Source of the DNA: Cedecea sp000277545
Lineage (GTDB): Bacteria; Pseudomonadota; Gammaproteobacteria; Enterobacterales; Enterobacteriaceae
Assembly (NCBI GenBank): GCA_050847315.1
Contig: CP193791.1
Direction: 5' to 3' (one strand)
DNA: 64,000 nt
The notes below the pieces were generated by a model, which saw only the letters and a program-made list of their open reading frames with translations, ran no database searches and was not told the origin of the DNA. Below, in pieces: positions 8,814 through 18,727 of the stretch (positions are counted from its first letter, which is position 1; each line of letters begins with the position of its first letter). The position numbers and the translations under genes are program-made.

Positions 8814-9694
8814 GGATAGATTTTTACAGTATGGTAGTGGGGTTTTATTATTGTACGAGTGAAAATGTTTCCAGAACTATAGTTACCCAGCCAAGTGTGT
8901 TTTTGTTAGTTTAGTTAAAGTGAGTTATTTTAAAGTTAACAGCTTGCATTTAATCTCTTTGAAGGGGTGTCAGTTTAATCAAATCTTGTTTTTATCTTTT
9001 TTACGAAGAATGATTTTCCGCATGTCCCAAGGTTAATATTCAAAATTAACGAATTTCAATTTATTTAACTAGTTTTTTTTCAATTTTCGTAACTTTCAAA
9101 AAATTAAATGTAAATTGATATTGTTGCATATACATATCTAAATATGGCTATATGAAATATATCCTTTGATTTTTTTAGTCTTATCCTGCAAGGGGGGTGT
9201 AACTTCCGCTGTAATAAAGTAATTTCCTGAAAACAGATCTCATTTGTAGCCCTTGAGTAGTAATTAATTTCTTTTTTTTCTAATTTGAAAATTGGCATCA
9301 TTTATTTGTGAAGGCGCGCAGTCTGGAGTCTGAATATTGATGTGGATCATTAATTATATTTTTTTGTGTAAGGAGCGATTTTTATTTTGCAATTAATTCA
9401 GCATATCAATTTTTTTGTTTTAACCACTTTAAGTATACGGCGATTAATTTATTATAAAATACTGGGTATCTACAGAACTATAGTTCACTAGCGCAACAAA
9501 CTTTATTGGCCTGTGATGCTAAATAATAAATTATAATTATTATTTAATGTTTTTACTTTTTGTGCTGTTGTTTGCTATTGATTTTTATGTAAATAGATGA
9601 GAGTGTTCACGCTCGTCAATATATGAAACAGTTATTAAGTAGTTGTGTGATTTTATTGTATAATGAGGATGAAGGATGATTTTAATTACCAAAC
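8814..9694. other. Long AT-rich intergenic region
   Basis: No credible gene in about 880 bp. The stretch is very AT-rich with many T-runs and short degenerate repeats such as AGAACTATAGTT, which occurs near 8872-8883 and again near 9474-9485. It resembles H-NS-silenced horizontally acquired DNA and probably holds the promoter of the downstream regulator, but no promoter could be assigned with confidence. Confidence 0.5.
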
Positions 9695-10564
9695 ATGTTG
9701 AAAAAGGTTTTGAATATGGAGCTGAAATTAAAGGTTTACAACAGAATACAGCATCTCTATAAAGTTATCTCAAGAGATAGTCTATTTATTCCTGCAGTTG
9801 AAACGCATTGTAGGCTTATGATTGAAGAGTTCAAGAAAGATAGGTTATATTATAAATATATATTTAGTAATAATCGCTTTGTCATTTCGACTGTGACTGC
9901 ATCTGTTTTTTTTAATAAGGATGAAGCTTTTTTGTCTGACGTTGTGAGCGAGTGTTTGACTACGGGGTTGGTTAGTCATAATACAATTACATCTTTGTTG
10001 TTGTTATTTAATGTTAGTGGAAGGATTTCACTTAGGGAGAGTGATAATGACAAAAGGAAAAAAAGTTTTAAGATAACAAGAAAAGGTAGGTTAGATATTA
10101 TAAAATTGTTGAACACAATGGTTCCTGCACTAAGCTTGATGTTTGAAGGCCCATATAATCCTAAGATTATATCTGATGATCAGATTTCTGTTTTTTTTAA
10201 ATCATACGCAAAAATCCACAGATCTTCACTATTTATTATTAATTTTGTCAATGATTTGGATGTTTTTATTTCAAAAGATTCAGGCCATATGATTCTTGTT
10301 TATCTCTATATGCTTGCCATAGAGGATAATAAGCCAAAAGCGATATTAAGCTTAGTATCTAAAGAATGTGGTGTTTCTAGAACGCACTTGAGAAATATAC
10401 TAATTGCGGCCGAAGAAATAAACATGCTCTCTTTTAACAAAAAAACTGGTGAGATAACTATTTATGAGTCTTTTGTTAAAATGTTTACTTCGTATATGGC
10501 TTATTACTTTTCTTTCGTGCAGTTTGGGCTGGAAGGCGGGCATCTTTCAGACAATGCTGATTAA
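9695..10564 (+). CDS. Unrecognised protein, possible winged-helix regulator
   Basis: 289 residues from ATG 9695; ATG 9716 (MELKLK) is an alternative start. I do not recognise the family. The protein is Lys/Ile-rich and encoded by strongly AT-biased DNA. A stretch around residues 215-250 (LSLVSKECGVSRTHLRNILIAAEE, then a NMLSFNKKTGEITI hairpin) has the shape of a helix-turn-helix followed by a winged beta-hairpin, and residues 95-125 could form another. No transmembrane segment or signal peptide. It converges on the autotransporter gene. Its last 28 or so codons are duplicated at 47557-47642 beside the second autotransporter, where the rest of the gene is missing. Confidence 0.5.
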   Translation: MLKKVLNMELKLKVYNRIQHLYKVISRDSLFIPAVETHCRLMIEEFKKDRLYYKYIFSNNRFVISTVTASVFFNKDEAFLSDVVSECLTTGLVSHNTITSLLLLFNVSGRISLRESDNDKRKKSFKITRKGRLDIIKLLNTMVPALSLMFEGPYNPKIISDDQISVFFKSYAKIHRSSLFIINFVNDLDVFISKDSGHMILVYLYMLAIEDNKPKAILSLVSKECGVSRTHLRNILIAAEEINMLSFNKKTGEITIYESFVKMFTSYMAYYFSFVQFGLEGGHLSDNAD

Positions 10565-10618
10565 GTCTGTTCTGGCTATTATTATAATGACTCATCTCTG
10601 TATGATTTTTTTAGGTTG

Positions 10619-10636
10619 GCGCCTCCAGAGAGGCGC
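10619..10636. terminator. Hairpin between convergent genes
   Basis: GCGCCTC (10619-10625) pairs with GAGGCGC (10630-10636), loop CAGA, followed on the + strand by TTTA and preceded by a T7 run. It lies between two convergent genes and could act in either direction. A copy lies in the duplicated block near 47697. Confidence 0.5.
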
Positions 10637-10663
10637 TTTAGAGTTCTACCGTATTCCTTCTTG

Positions 10664-13600
10664 TCAGAAGGCGTATTTCACTCCCAGCATACCCTGAGTG
10701 TCCCGGTAACTACCTGACCCCATCTGTTGCGCCACGTTGCCCCATGCGCTCAGATTTTCGCTTATGTGGCCCTCAACACCAGTTTTTAGCTCTGCCACAT
10801 TGCGTTGCCCCTGAAGATATGCACTGCTTTCACCCATCTTCACGCCATAATCCTTCGCGGTATAAACCCAGTTTGCTTCCACAAAAGGTTCAAACTGACG
10901 GAAGGAACCTTTGTCATGATGGCTCTGTCCGGTCATTGACAAGCGTACACCCAGGCGTGTCTGGACGTTATCACTTCCCCTGCCTTCCACTTTCGTACCG
11001 TTGACTTCCGTGTGATTATCGGCTTTCACGCCGGACCATAGCACCTGTGCCTGGGGCGTTATGTAAACGTTGTTTTCCATTCCGCCGGAGGTTCTGTATG
11101 AACCCGTATGGAAAACATACCCCGTTTCCAGTGACGCGCTCAGACCTTTTGATTTGTACTTCTCATACGCCAGTTCATCACCTTTAACGGAGTTATCGAA
11201 CCAGTTCCATGCCATCCAGCTGTCTGCATACAGGCCGGTTTTGTCCTTCGAATTCTGGTGCCAGGTGCTGTAGACACCAGCGCTGTAACCCCACACAGAG
11301 CCTTTTGAGTTATAACCGGACAAAGTGTTACGGGAATTACTGTACTGTTTACCGTAGCCGCCCATCAGACCAAGATGCCACGCATCGTCGTTGCCGGTGC
11401 TGCCGTTGAAGATATCTGCCCCCATCTGGAAGACTATCCGGTTTGCGGCGTATTTTGACTGACCGTCCGAGACATGTCCTTCCGTATGGCCCCCCACAGA
11501 GCGTACCCACAGACTACTTTCGTGACGCTCTCCGGTGGCCAGGTTTGTGTATATCATGCCACTTTGACGGTCTTTGAGACGCATGTTGAACATTGTTGCG
11601 GCTGCCTGAAGGTTGGCGGCGTAATTTCCTCGCTCAGGACGATAAGTGTGTCCGGTATCGGCATTGTTATGAGTTCCATTACTATTACCGTTATTATCGT
11701 TATTGCCGTTATTATCGTTATTGCCGTTATTACCGTTATTACCGTTATTACCGTTATTACCGTTATTACCGTTATTACCGTTATTGCCGTTATTACCGTT
11801 ATTACCGTTATTACCGTTATTACCGTTATTATTTTCACTCTGACTGGTGAGATACCAGTTATTGTTATTCATGCCGGAAGGGGTACCCTGCTGGAGATGA
11901 TACTCATAACTGCCGGCTACAATTCGCCCTTTCTGAATAAAGGCACCGGAGGCGGAGTTACCGGTGGAAATAACTTCAATTCCCTCCAGGGTCTGTGCCC
12001 CGATACCGCCTTCGTTGGCGACCCTGATGTAGGTGGTGCCGGAAGCATTCCCGCTGATGGTCAGCTTATCTGTCAGGCTGTCATCGCCACCCAGCACAGT
12101 TCCGAGAGAAACTGTACCGCCATTTCCGGTCCAGTCGCCTTCCACGGCCAGGGTCTGGCCCGCATTAGTGGCTCCGTTATTAATCATTACCAGTCCGCTG
12201 TTAATCATGTCACCGTACAGTGTTACTGCTTTCGGCAGTGCATCTGCGCCGGTATCATTAATTAATACGGTACCACTGTTGTTCAGTGTGGTGACGGTCT
12301 GGCTGTTGCCGCTGAGATTAAGGGTCGCACCTTCAGCTACCGTCACACCGGAGGTGGAGGCAAAAGTATCCTCAACACCGGTTTTAAGTGTGCCGCGGCT
12401 GACCGTAGTAGTACCTGTGTAGGTATTGGTGCCAGTCAGTATGAGGGTGCCGTCACCCTCTTTGGTCAATGTCTTACCGTCCCATACACCATCGGCACCA
12501 TTGATATTATCGGCAAGTATTGTGCCTATGTTGAGTACTGCTCCGCCTTTAAGGTCAAAGGTTCCATAGCCATCACCTGCGGTATTGTTCCACCGCAGGC
12601 TGTAGATGATGGAGTTTCCATCATCTGAAAGAGACATCTTTGCGTAGTCTGTTGCGGCCTCTGTCAGCAGCTCGTTGATAACATTCCCTGATATAAATCC
12701 GCTAATGCCTGAGGTGGTGGTGGCCAGTGTGTAGGTGTTCTGCTGCCATTCACTGATATTTCCACGCAGGGTAACGGTACTTTCCAGAGAAACCGAATCT
12801 GCCTTTAGCACAGAGTCCCAAGTGGGGTTATTGAAGGTGAGCGACGTGTTCCTGGCGAAAGAGGCTTGCCCCGTTAGGGTGAGCATCTTACCGGAGAGTG
12901 TTAAGCTGGTATAAGCATTCGCCGTCAGATTTCCGGTAACTGTCGTGGCGTCATCGCTGGCAATGGAGAGGGTATTGAAAGTGTCGGTTTCTGAAAGAAC
13001 GATGTCACCGTTGATCTCTGAACCAGATTTAAGGATCAAATAATTATCATTGCTGGTTAAACGAATTGCCGCACCGCCCGTTCCGCTAGTACCATTGGTT
13101 CCACCGTTCCCGTTACCCGCGTTACCACCTGCACCCCGATCAATAGTTCCGTTGTTAATAATAGTCAGGTTGCCTCCAACTAAGGCATCGCCACCAATAC
13201 CACCATTACCACCTATGCTCGTATCTGTAGTTGAACCTGAGCCACCTTTACCGCCACTACCGCCGCTAATCCTTCCATTATTGACGATGTTAAGGTTATC
13301 GCCACTTATACCTGCGCCTCCAGAGCCTCCTTCACCTCCGTCACCAGGTCCCGACCAACCCCATTCGTTTAGGTCCACGCCGCCCGTGCCACCGGAACCA
13401 CCATTACCCCCCGAAATTACGCTATCGTTAAGGATGGATAGATTCTTACCGGCGATAGCTGTACCTCCCGAGCCTCCTGCGCTGGCGATCTGAATACCAA
13501 GAACATCACCACCACTACCGGCTTCCCCACCCGCTAGCACTCCACCTGTGTTATTGTTGATAGTAAGGTGATTCCCAGATATTGCATTGCCTCCTGCTCC

Positions 13601-14116
13601 GCCAGAACCCATGGTGAGATATCGACCGGTGCCTCCACCCGCATCGCCGCCGTTACCGCCCGTTAGTATTGCACCATTATTAAATATAGTAGCTGTCGAT
13701 ATGCTGACTGCGTCCCCCCCATTACCGCCATTACCGCTTTCAGAACCATTGCCCATTGCTATGGTACCTGCCCCTCCAATCCCCCCAGCTATATTAGCGT
13801 CAGTAATGCTGATGGGGTTATCCTCAGGTTTAAAAGTACTGGTCGTAAATTCATAAGATGATGAACCATCTGATCCATTGATTCCATTCGATGAGTCAAC
13901 ACCGTTACTGCCTTTATTTGACTGGAGGAAATAGGTCACTCCATTCCCAAGTAGTGTTATGTTTTTTGTTTCAGCGACTGATGAACTATTAATTCCGCCT
14001 AAAAAAAAGACAATAGAGAAAATCACTTTTTTTTTCTTATGTGAACGGCTCAATTCCCCACCAGCCATCCAGGCTCGCTGAGTTGAATTCCATGCGAGGT
14101 GATATCTATGGTTCAC
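10664..14116 (-). CDS. AIDA-type autotransporter adhesin with ESPR signal peptide (module 1 adhesin)
   Basis: 1150 residues from a GTG start at 14116, chosen because AGAGGAAA lies just upstream and the protein then begins with an extended signal peptide region (MNHRYHLAWNSTQRAWMAGG) typical of type V secretion, followed by the hydrophobic core and a SSSVAE-like cleavage site. The passenger is Gly/Asn-rich (many GGNGG and GGAGG repeats, about residues 60-380) and then carries autotransporter-associated beta-strand repeats (LTGTNTYTGTTTVSRGTL). An NGN-repeat linker follows (about residues 760-810). The last 280 or so residues form an autotransporter beta-barrel ending in phenylalanine (GVKYAF). 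It probably mediates adhesion or autoaggregation. Two regulator genes lie upstream on the same strand. Confidence 0.9.
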   Translation of the reverse strand: MNHRYHLAWNSTQRAWMAGGELSRSHKKKKVIFSIVFFLGGINSSSVAETKNITLLGNGVTYFLQSNKGSNGVDSSNGINGSDGSSSYEFTTSTFKPEDNPISITDANIAGGIGGAGTIAMGNGSESGNGGNGGDAVSISTATIFNNGAILTGGNGGDAGGGTGRYLTMGSGGAGGNAISGNHLTINNNTGGVLAGGEAGSGGDVLGIQIASAGGSGGTAIAGKNLSILNDSVISGGNGGSGGTGGVDLNEWGWSGPGDGGEGGSGGAGISGDNLNIVNNGRISGGSGGKGGSGSTTDTSIGGNGGIGGDALVGGNLTIINNGTIDRGAGGNAGNGNGGTNGTSGTGGAAIRLTSNDNYLILKSGSEINGDIVLSETDTFNTLSIASDDATTVTGNLTANAYTSLTLSGKMLTLTGQASFARNTSLTFNNPTWDSVLKADSVSLESTVTLRGNISEWQQNTYTLATTTSGISGFISGNVINELLTEAATDYAKMSLSDDGNSIIYSLRWNNTAGDGYGTFDLKGGAVLNIGTILADNINGADGVWDGKTLTKEGDGTLILTGTNTYTGTTTVSRGTLKTGVEDTFASTSGVTVAEGATLNLSGNSQTVTTLNNSGTVLINDTGADALPKAVTLYGDMINSGLVMINNGATNAGQTLAVEGDWTGNGGTVSLGTVLGGDDSLTDKLTISGNASGTTYIRVANEGGIGAQTLEGIEVISTGNSASGAFIQKGRIVAGSYEYHLQQGTPSGMNNNNWYLTSQSENNNGNNGNNGNNGNNGNNGNNGNNGNNGNNGNNGNNGNNDNNGNNDNNGNSNGTHNNADTGHTYRPERGNYAANLQAAATMFNMRLKDRQSGMIYTNLATGERHESSLWVRSVGGHTEGHVSDGQSKYAANRIVFQMGADIFNGSTGNDDAWHLGLMGGYGKQYSNSRNTLSGYNSKGSVWGYSAGVYSTWHQNSKDKTGLYADSWMAWNWFDNSVKGDELAYEKYKSKGLSASLETGYVFHTGSYRTSGGMENNVYITPQAQVLWSGVKADNHTEVNGTKVEGRGSDNVQTRLGVRLSMTGQSHHDKGSFRQFEPFVEANWVYTAKDYGVKMGESSAYLQGQRNVAELKTGVEGHISENLSAWGNVAQQMGSGSYRDTQGMLGVKYAF
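11688..11831. repeat. 9-bp tandem repeat, 16 units, in autotransporter 1
   Basis: Consensus CCGTTATTA on the + strand with occasional TCGTTATTG and CCGTTATTG units. It encodes an Asn-Asn-Gly tract with some Asp. Since 9 is a multiple of 3, gain or loss of units alters linker length without shifting frame. The second autotransporter carries 25 units. Confidence 0.95.
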
Positions 14117-14321
14117 TTGGTTTCCTCTTAGGTTATGAATTGAAAATAAAAATTTGAAATAAACGTCGATATCTGGAGAGGGAAAGATGGCAGGAAAGCA
14201 CACACCAATCCTTATTTTATTTCTCGGGAATTATATGTCTAAAGAAAATCTTTTTTTCTTATAATAATAACTCATGGAGTATCCCTACTATTAAATCCAT
14301 TAAAAAAGTATCATGAATTTC

Positions 14322-14918
14322 TTACATGCCGGGAATGCCCGGCAATCCTCGGTTACGTTCATTCACAAACTGTAAAAATGCCAGTTGCCGTAGTCCCGTC
14401 TTCTCAAGAATTTTTTTTCGGTGCGCGTAGAGTGTTTTGACCGGTTTTCCTGTCATGCGGGAAAGTAACGGTAGGCTAACCCCGGATAAAAAAAAGGGGA
14501 GCATGCGACGCTCTGTGAATGTCAGTCTTATGCTTTCGACGCGGGTGCTTTTTCCCAGAGCGTGTTGTCCTGACTGACGCAAAGCGAACTGTAATGAGGT
14601 AATATCCTGTCGCTGACTAAGGCTAAGGCATCTCTGGTTTGCAAATGGACATAATCTCCCGCTCTCATCACACGTCAGCCAGATCCGAACTGCATCAGGA
14701 CGAAGGGCATGAAGAGCGTTCAGAGCCGTCCATTCTCCCCGAAACACAATCCGGCTGTCCACAGCAAGAATTATACGTCCTGCAACCTCGATTTCTGGAG
14801 GAATATATCGCGAACTGAACCCCACCCGTAGACAAACCATCTCGGGCAACAGCGCGGTAAGGCCCGTGTATAACCAGCAATTCTCTGTCAATACAATCAG
14901 TAGCACTTCATTGTTCAT
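14322..14918 (-). CDS. LuxR-type HTH regulator (module 1, second regulator)
   Basis: 198 residues from ATG 14918; an in-frame GTG at 14927 overlaps the upstream stop. The N-terminal half (VLLIVLTENCWLYTGLTALL) looks like a receiver-like or pseudo-receiver fold as in fimbrial LuxR regulators, with no clear phosphoacceptor. The C-terminal HTH (LTFTERRMLPFFLSGVSLPL, then MTGKPVKTLYAHRKKILEKT) is a GerE/LuxR-type DNA-binding domain. It is closely similar to the protein at 31027-31638, and translationally coupled to the gene at 14924-15430. It probably controls the adjacent autotransporter or fimbrial genes; the direction of control is unknown. Confidence 0.8.
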   Translation of the reverse strand: MNNEVLLIVLTENCWLYTGLTALLPEMVCLRVGFSSRYIPPEIEVAGRIILAVDSRIVFRGEWTALNALHALRPDAVRIWLTCDESGRLCPFANQRCLSLSQRQDITSLQFALRQSGQHALGKSTRVESIRLTFTERRMLPFFLSGVSLPLLSRMTGKPVKTLYAHRKKILEKTGLRQLAFLQFVNERNRGLPGIPGM

Positions 14919-14923
14919 GTCTC

Positions 14924-15430
14924 TCACCGTTTCATGTAAACAGGTATTCCGTTATGCGGGAAACGCATTTTCTCTGATAGTTTTTTTCTGTATACGTAGG
15001 CTGTACTGATACTGGTGCCGAGAATGCAGGCTATATGTTTCATGCTGACGTCTTGTGCTAATAAAGTCAGAGTTCGATACTCAGGCAGGGTGAGTGCGCC
15101 AGCACTATAATTTGCAGCAGTAATTTTTCCATTATCGGGTATTCGGCGTATACTATTTGCCAGTCGTTCAAGTCCACTGTCTGAGGATAAAACTGCATGT
15201 ACATTGGCAAATTCGGTCAATAATAAGAGTGACAAAGGATATAACGTTGGGCTAGAGATAATAACGATGCTTTTTATATTCAAAATCTGAGGCTGTGTTA
15301 TAAAGTCATAAAATGTAGATTCATCAAGATTAACAAAGTAAAGATTTTTTCTGCCCGCTATCTCAGCAATTGCCATGATTCCCTTTCCAAAAAAAGAATC
15401 ATTTTCCGGCCAGTAACCACACTTATCCAT
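14924..15430 (-). CDS. EcpR/MatA-like LuxR-type regulator (module 1, first regulator)
   Basis: 168 residues. ATG 15430 is preferred because CAGGAG lies 8 bp upstream and the product (MDKCGYWPENDSFFGKG) aligns from its first residue with the paralogue at 30527. The N-terminal layout, a short lead, SFFGKGIMAI, then YFVNLDESTFYDFI, resembles EcpR (MatA), the regulator of the E. coli common pilus. The C-terminal HTH reads LTLPEYRTLTLLAQDVSMKH and continues to ISTAYVYRKKLSEKM. It is transcribed divergently from the EAL gene, with the shared palindrome between them. Confidence 0.78.
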   Translation of the reverse strand: MDKCGYWPENDSFFGKGIMAIAEIAGRKNLYFVNLDESTFYDFITQPQILNIKSIVIISSPTLYPLSLLLLTEFANVHAVLSSDSGLERLANSIRRIPDNGKITAANYSAGALTLPEYRTLTLLAQDVSMKHIACILGTSISTAYVYRKKLSEKMRFPHNGIPVYMKR

Positions 15431-15599
15431 GTGAGTCTCCTGCGTGACATTAAAAAGCACGTTATTAATTATGACCAAAAAAAGAATGCCAACCAATGAA
15501 AAACACAAATTCAGACAGGCCCACAGTGTAGTTTACATTGATTTCGCACCGACTCAGAGGTTGTAGCGAAATAGTATACACATAACAACAAAATAGTCA

Positions 15600-15662
15600 A
15601 AAACGATCAATTATCTTTTTGTGATAGGCTTGGGCTATCAGAGGAATGCAATTGATCGATTC
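15600..15662. promoter_or_regulatory. Composite palindromic operator candidate, module 1
   Basis: Outer arms AACGATCAATT (15602-15612) and AATTGATCGATT (around 15650-15661) flank an inner inverted repeat TGATAG (15622-15627), seven bases, CTATCA (15635-15640). The same architecture occurs at 19292-19355 and 30294-30364, each time in front of an EcpR-like regulator gene. The binding protein is not known. Confidence 0.65.
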
Positions 15663-15784
15663 ATCCTATTTTAATCAAGCGTGAGGTCGCAGATATCAAG
15701 GATGCTTGGATAAATAAGCCAAAAGAACCGTCAGTAAATACGCCAGACAAGCACATATTAAAGAAACTTAAATTAATGGAACAT

Positions 15785-17369
15785 TTTTGTATTTATCACC
15801 TTGCGTGAGTATCAGCCTGTTAACTTTAAAAAAATGGATATTTGAGCAACTTTGTATTTATGATGGTGTTTTATTCTTTGTGAACGCCAATGAGCCATAT
15901 GAAAACAATATCACCCAGGCCATTTCAGTTATGGATGACCCTTGCCGGAGCAACGGTGATGCTCTGTATTATTCTTATATGCTCGGGTTTGTGGATGCAG
16001 TACCGCGCAATGACTGCTGGTGTGAGCGGTATACTCAGGCTTACTGATGAATACTATCAACCAGCATCCGCCACGCTTAGTCGGATTAGTGAAGCAGGTG
16101 CTCATGACTGCGAAACAATCCTGCCGTTGCTGACATCTCTGGCAACGCTAACACCTTACACCAGGAGCGCGGGGATCATTTCAGGCAAGACAATAATCTG
16201 TTCCTCCTTCAGCGGAAATAAATCCTGGCCTGTTAAAAGCATTTTTCCGGATGTGAGTGTGTCTGACGGGAATATGCCGGCAGTGGCCTCATCAATCTCG
16301 ATGAACCCCGGCCACGGCGACTCTGTGATTGTCTATACCCGGATGCTGAAGGAAAATATTTACGCCTATACGGTACTGGACACCCGTTACATGCGGGAGC
16401 TGATTAAGGTGATGGCCGGTAATACCCACCTGAACTACGCACTACAGGCAGGGCACGGGCGGTCTGTCACCCTGGGGGGGCCCCGGGGTGACCACGAAGT
16501 TCTTACCTCGCTACAAATACAGGCAGGTGATATCAGGGTGTCGGCTTATTCGACCCTCCGTAGCTGGCTGTACTTCAGTACTGAAGGCATCCCGATAATT
16601 CTTCCTGCATTTCTTTTATTTTCATTCCTGTCAGGTACTTTCTGGAAACGATGGCATGCTGCTCGTATTTCCCCTGCATCCGTGATAAGCAGGGCAATAA
16701 CAGAAGGAGAGTTTTTTGTCTGCTATCAGCCGGTCTGTGATATTTCAGGACACTGCCATGGTGCAGAAGCCCTGATGCGCTGGAGAAGAAATAACGGCAG
16801 GTTGATCCCTCCGGACGTGTTCATTCCTGCGGCAGAATCAGAAAAAATGATGGGGCCCTTAACGCGTCACCTGATGAGGCTTATTGCTAATGATGTTAAA
16901 GAGTGGATCCCCACGGGAGAGTTTCATCTGAGCATAAATATTGCATCGGAGCACCTCGCCGGAGGAGAGTTTATAGGGGATATGAGGGCGTTTCGTGACA
17001 GTATTCCTTCTTCGTTATCCCTTGTGGCGGAGATTACCGAACGCACACTCATTGAAAATACAGAGAAAACTGTTACCCATCTGTCCCAGTTGCGTGAGGC
17101 AGGTATAAAGGTTGCTATAGATGATTTTGGAACCGGCTATTGTTCCTTGTCTATCCTGCAAATCCTGCCTGCAGACTTTCTCAAAATTGACAGATGTTTC
17201 ACAGAAACGATCGATTCTGCCAACGGAGACACCCCAGTGCTTGATGCCATTATCACCCTCAGTAAAAGACTGAAACTTACCATGATTGCAGAGGGTATCA
17301 GCACCAGGAAGCAGGCCCTGTTTATGAGTAATAATCAGGTAATGTTACTGCAGGGGTACCTGTTTTCAC
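15785..17369 (+). repeat. Inverted repeat arm 1 (EAL gene)
   Basis: About 1.58 kb that is almost identical to the reverse complement of 28587-30170, including about 100 bp upstream of the EAL start. Divergence begins abruptly in the last 20 or so codons of the gene. Confidence 0.93.
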
Positions 17370-17446
17370 AGCCTCTTGATGCAGCTAACTTTAGAAAGTG
17401 GTATCTCAGAAATGTTTACTACATGAATACAACTTCCAAGGTATAA
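15890..17446 (+). CDS. CSS-motif EAL-domain c-di-GMP phosphodiesterase (module 1)
   Basis: 518 residues from ATG 15890 (ATG 15899 also possible). Two transmembrane helices (about residues 13-33 and 235-250) bracket a periplasmic loop with the CSS motif (TIICSSFSG) and a partner cysteine (HDCETI), a redox-sensing arrangement known from PdeC-type enzymes. The cytoplasmic EAL domain keeps the catalytic set: EALMRW, the Asn of SINIAS, the Glu of EITERT, IDDFGTGYCS, LKIDR, the Glu of IAEGIS and QGYLFS. It should hydrolyse c-di-GMP to pGpG at the inner membrane. Its context beside LuxR-type regulators and adhesins recalls MrkJ in Klebsiella. Confidence 0.92.
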   Translation: MSHMKTISPRPFQLWMTLAGATVMLCIILICSGLWMQYRAMTAGVSGILRLTDEYYQPASATLSRISEAGAHDCETILPLLTSLATLTPYTRSAGIISGKTIICSSFSGNKSWPVKSIFPDVSVSDGNMPAVASSISMNPGHGDSVIVYTRMLKENIYAYTVLDTRYMRELIKVMAGNTHLNYALQAGHGRSVTLGGPRGDHEVLTSLQIQAGDIRVSAYSTLRSWLYFSTEGIPIILPAFLLFSFLSGTFWKRWHAARISPASVISRAITEGEFFVCYQPVCDISGHCHGAEALMRWRRNNGRLIPPDVFIPAAESEKMMGPLTRHLMRLIANDVKEWIPTGEFHLSINIASEHLAGGEFIGDMRAFRDSIPSSLSLVAEITERTLIENTEKTVTHLSQLREAGIKVAIDDFGTGYCSLSILQILPADFLKIDRCFTETIDSANGDTPVLDAIITLSKRLKLTMIAEGISTRKQALFMSNNQVMLLQGYLFSQPLDAANFRKWYLRNVYYMNTTSKV

Positions 17447-17658
17447 TCAACGGAGATGCCGCTATATTTCCGCGGAAGCATTGTCGTATAAAGTTCCGGT
17501 AATAAGCTCAGCCAGATGATGGTCTGTGGCTTCCCAGAAAATGGCCAGTTTAGCCTCACTGAGGTCGTGATTTTTTGTAGATGGTTTTCTCCGGTGGCTC
17601 TTTATACCGTAACTGGCGGAGCATATAAACAAGTCTTTCTATTTAATTGTTCTTTCAT
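17447..17658 (-). pseudogene. Degraded Hha-like gene (module 1)
   Basis: Reading the reverse strand, sequence related to the intact gene at 28288-28509 can be followed from near 17658 down to the stop at 17447, directly abutting the EAL stop. One frame gives HDLSEAKLAIFWEATDHHLA and then ELITGTLYDN, matching Hha-family residues, but the 5' part is in another frame and a TAG replaces the Trp codon near the end. So at least one frameshift and one premature stop are present. It was too short and broken to be seen as an open frame and was found by comparing the two modules. Confidence 0.8.
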
Positions 17659-18054
17659 ACTGCAGCATATAGATCTTAAAAATTAGCGGGTTAAGAATAA
17701 TATCAGGGGGAGCTTAAGTAGATTAATCATTTTCATTTGAAAGTAAAATACCAACAGTGACATTCCTACTGGTTGAATAGCCAATCTGGATTGTTCTTCA
17801 CTCTTTGTTAACACTGGGGTGCAAAGAGAGCACAATTTATGCTAAACTTCTTCTAAGGAAGACAGTGATTTATTTATCGAATATGTGCCCTGACATATAC
17901 ACAGATAAAAACGAATAATTAGTGCGCGATTTATATTAAAGGAAAAAAAATGACGGCTTACCATATCCATGAGGTTTTTTTAGTAAAAATCGCACACCTG
18001 CCTCTTTCAGACAGTTATTATCTTGAATCAGACCATTTAGTCTCATAAAAGACG
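17659..18054. other. Intergenic region without recognisable gene
   Basis: About 400 AT-rich bases. No convincing gene, RNA or repeat seen. Confidence 0.4.
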
Positions 18055-18438
18055 ATGATTTCATCTGAGAGACTGGGTTTGGTGCTTGCATTGCCATCTG
18101 CTTCAATAATTATATTTCTTATTATAGTTGTACTTTCCGGAAATAACTTTCAAGATCGTTTCAAACAAGTTAAGGAAAATAATCTAACTGTTTCAGTTCA
18201 GGCAGAGCATGTGACAAAGAAAAGTAAGGAAACGATTATCTGCTTTTACCTGCAGCAAAGTATGATTGGTGTTAAGAAAAGAACTTTTCTCAAGCAGCAA
18301 ATGCTACAAGTAGCAGGTAAACTGAGAGCTATGGCACGACGTATCTCGCGTAATGTCCCCCCGTGCAAGAAAAAAATGTTCACATTGGTTACGCCTGGAT
18401 TGATTTTCCCAGTCACTGGTAATCCGATATTACAATGA
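18055..18438 (+). CDS. Hypothetical protein, possibly a gene remnant
   Basis: 127 residues, one N-terminal hydrophobic segment (ASIIIFLIIVVLSG, about residues 16-30) followed by a charged region. Lack of a good ribosome-binding site, the AT-rich context and the unusual Lys/Ser/Thr composition make it doubtful. One possibility is the truncated periplasmic start of another membrane sensor such as a CSS-EAL protein, but no motif proves it. The reading ends without a recognisable domain. Confidence 0.25.
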   Translation: MISSERLGLVLALPSASIIIFLIIVVLSGNNFQDRFKQVKENNLTVSVQAEHVTKKSKETIICFYLQQSMIGVKKRTFLKQQMLQVAGKLRAMARRISRNVPPCKKKMFTLVTPGLIFPVTGNPILQ

Positions 18439-18727
18439 TTCTGATGTAGTCAAGTTCGATAAATCCGAACAGTAACCTTCAGGCAAAGCGGATGCCTGAC
18501 TATAGGTATATCAAACAACATGGGTCGATTCATTTGAAATGCATGTCTGATCACAGACCTGGTTGCAACTGGTCCGTATCGTACTGGATCATGTATCTTC
18601 CTCAGGGATATATTAATATCCATAAAATGAGAGATTGCCGCAATATAAATTTGGTTTGCAGGCAGTCTTGAAACAGGAGATGCCACTTTTGCTACCACTC
18701 ATCTAGTGAAATGATGCCGCTCAAATT

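Larger units (their letters stand above)
10479..12421. repeat. Large direct repeat, copy 1 (autotransporter 3' half)
   Basis: This block recurs in the same orientation at 47557-49580 and appears identical in every line compared, apart from nine fewer 9-bp units. It spans the tail of the upstream gene (residues about 263-289), the intergenic hairpin and the C-terminal half of the autotransporter gene. Confidence 0.92.

Noticed and set aside
11688..11831. Tandem repeat considered as a CRISPR array
   Set aside because: Units are 9 bp with no spacers and lie within a coding frame.
12033..13856. Several long + strand open frames rich in Pro/Val opposite the autotransporter gene
   Set aside because: They are antisense shadows of the Gly/Asn-rich repeats; no ribosome-binding site or recognisable domain.
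15787..16047. 86-residue frame overlapping the EAL gene start
   Set aside because: It is out of frame with the EAL protein and also appears at the second copy because the DNA is duplicated, not because it is selected.
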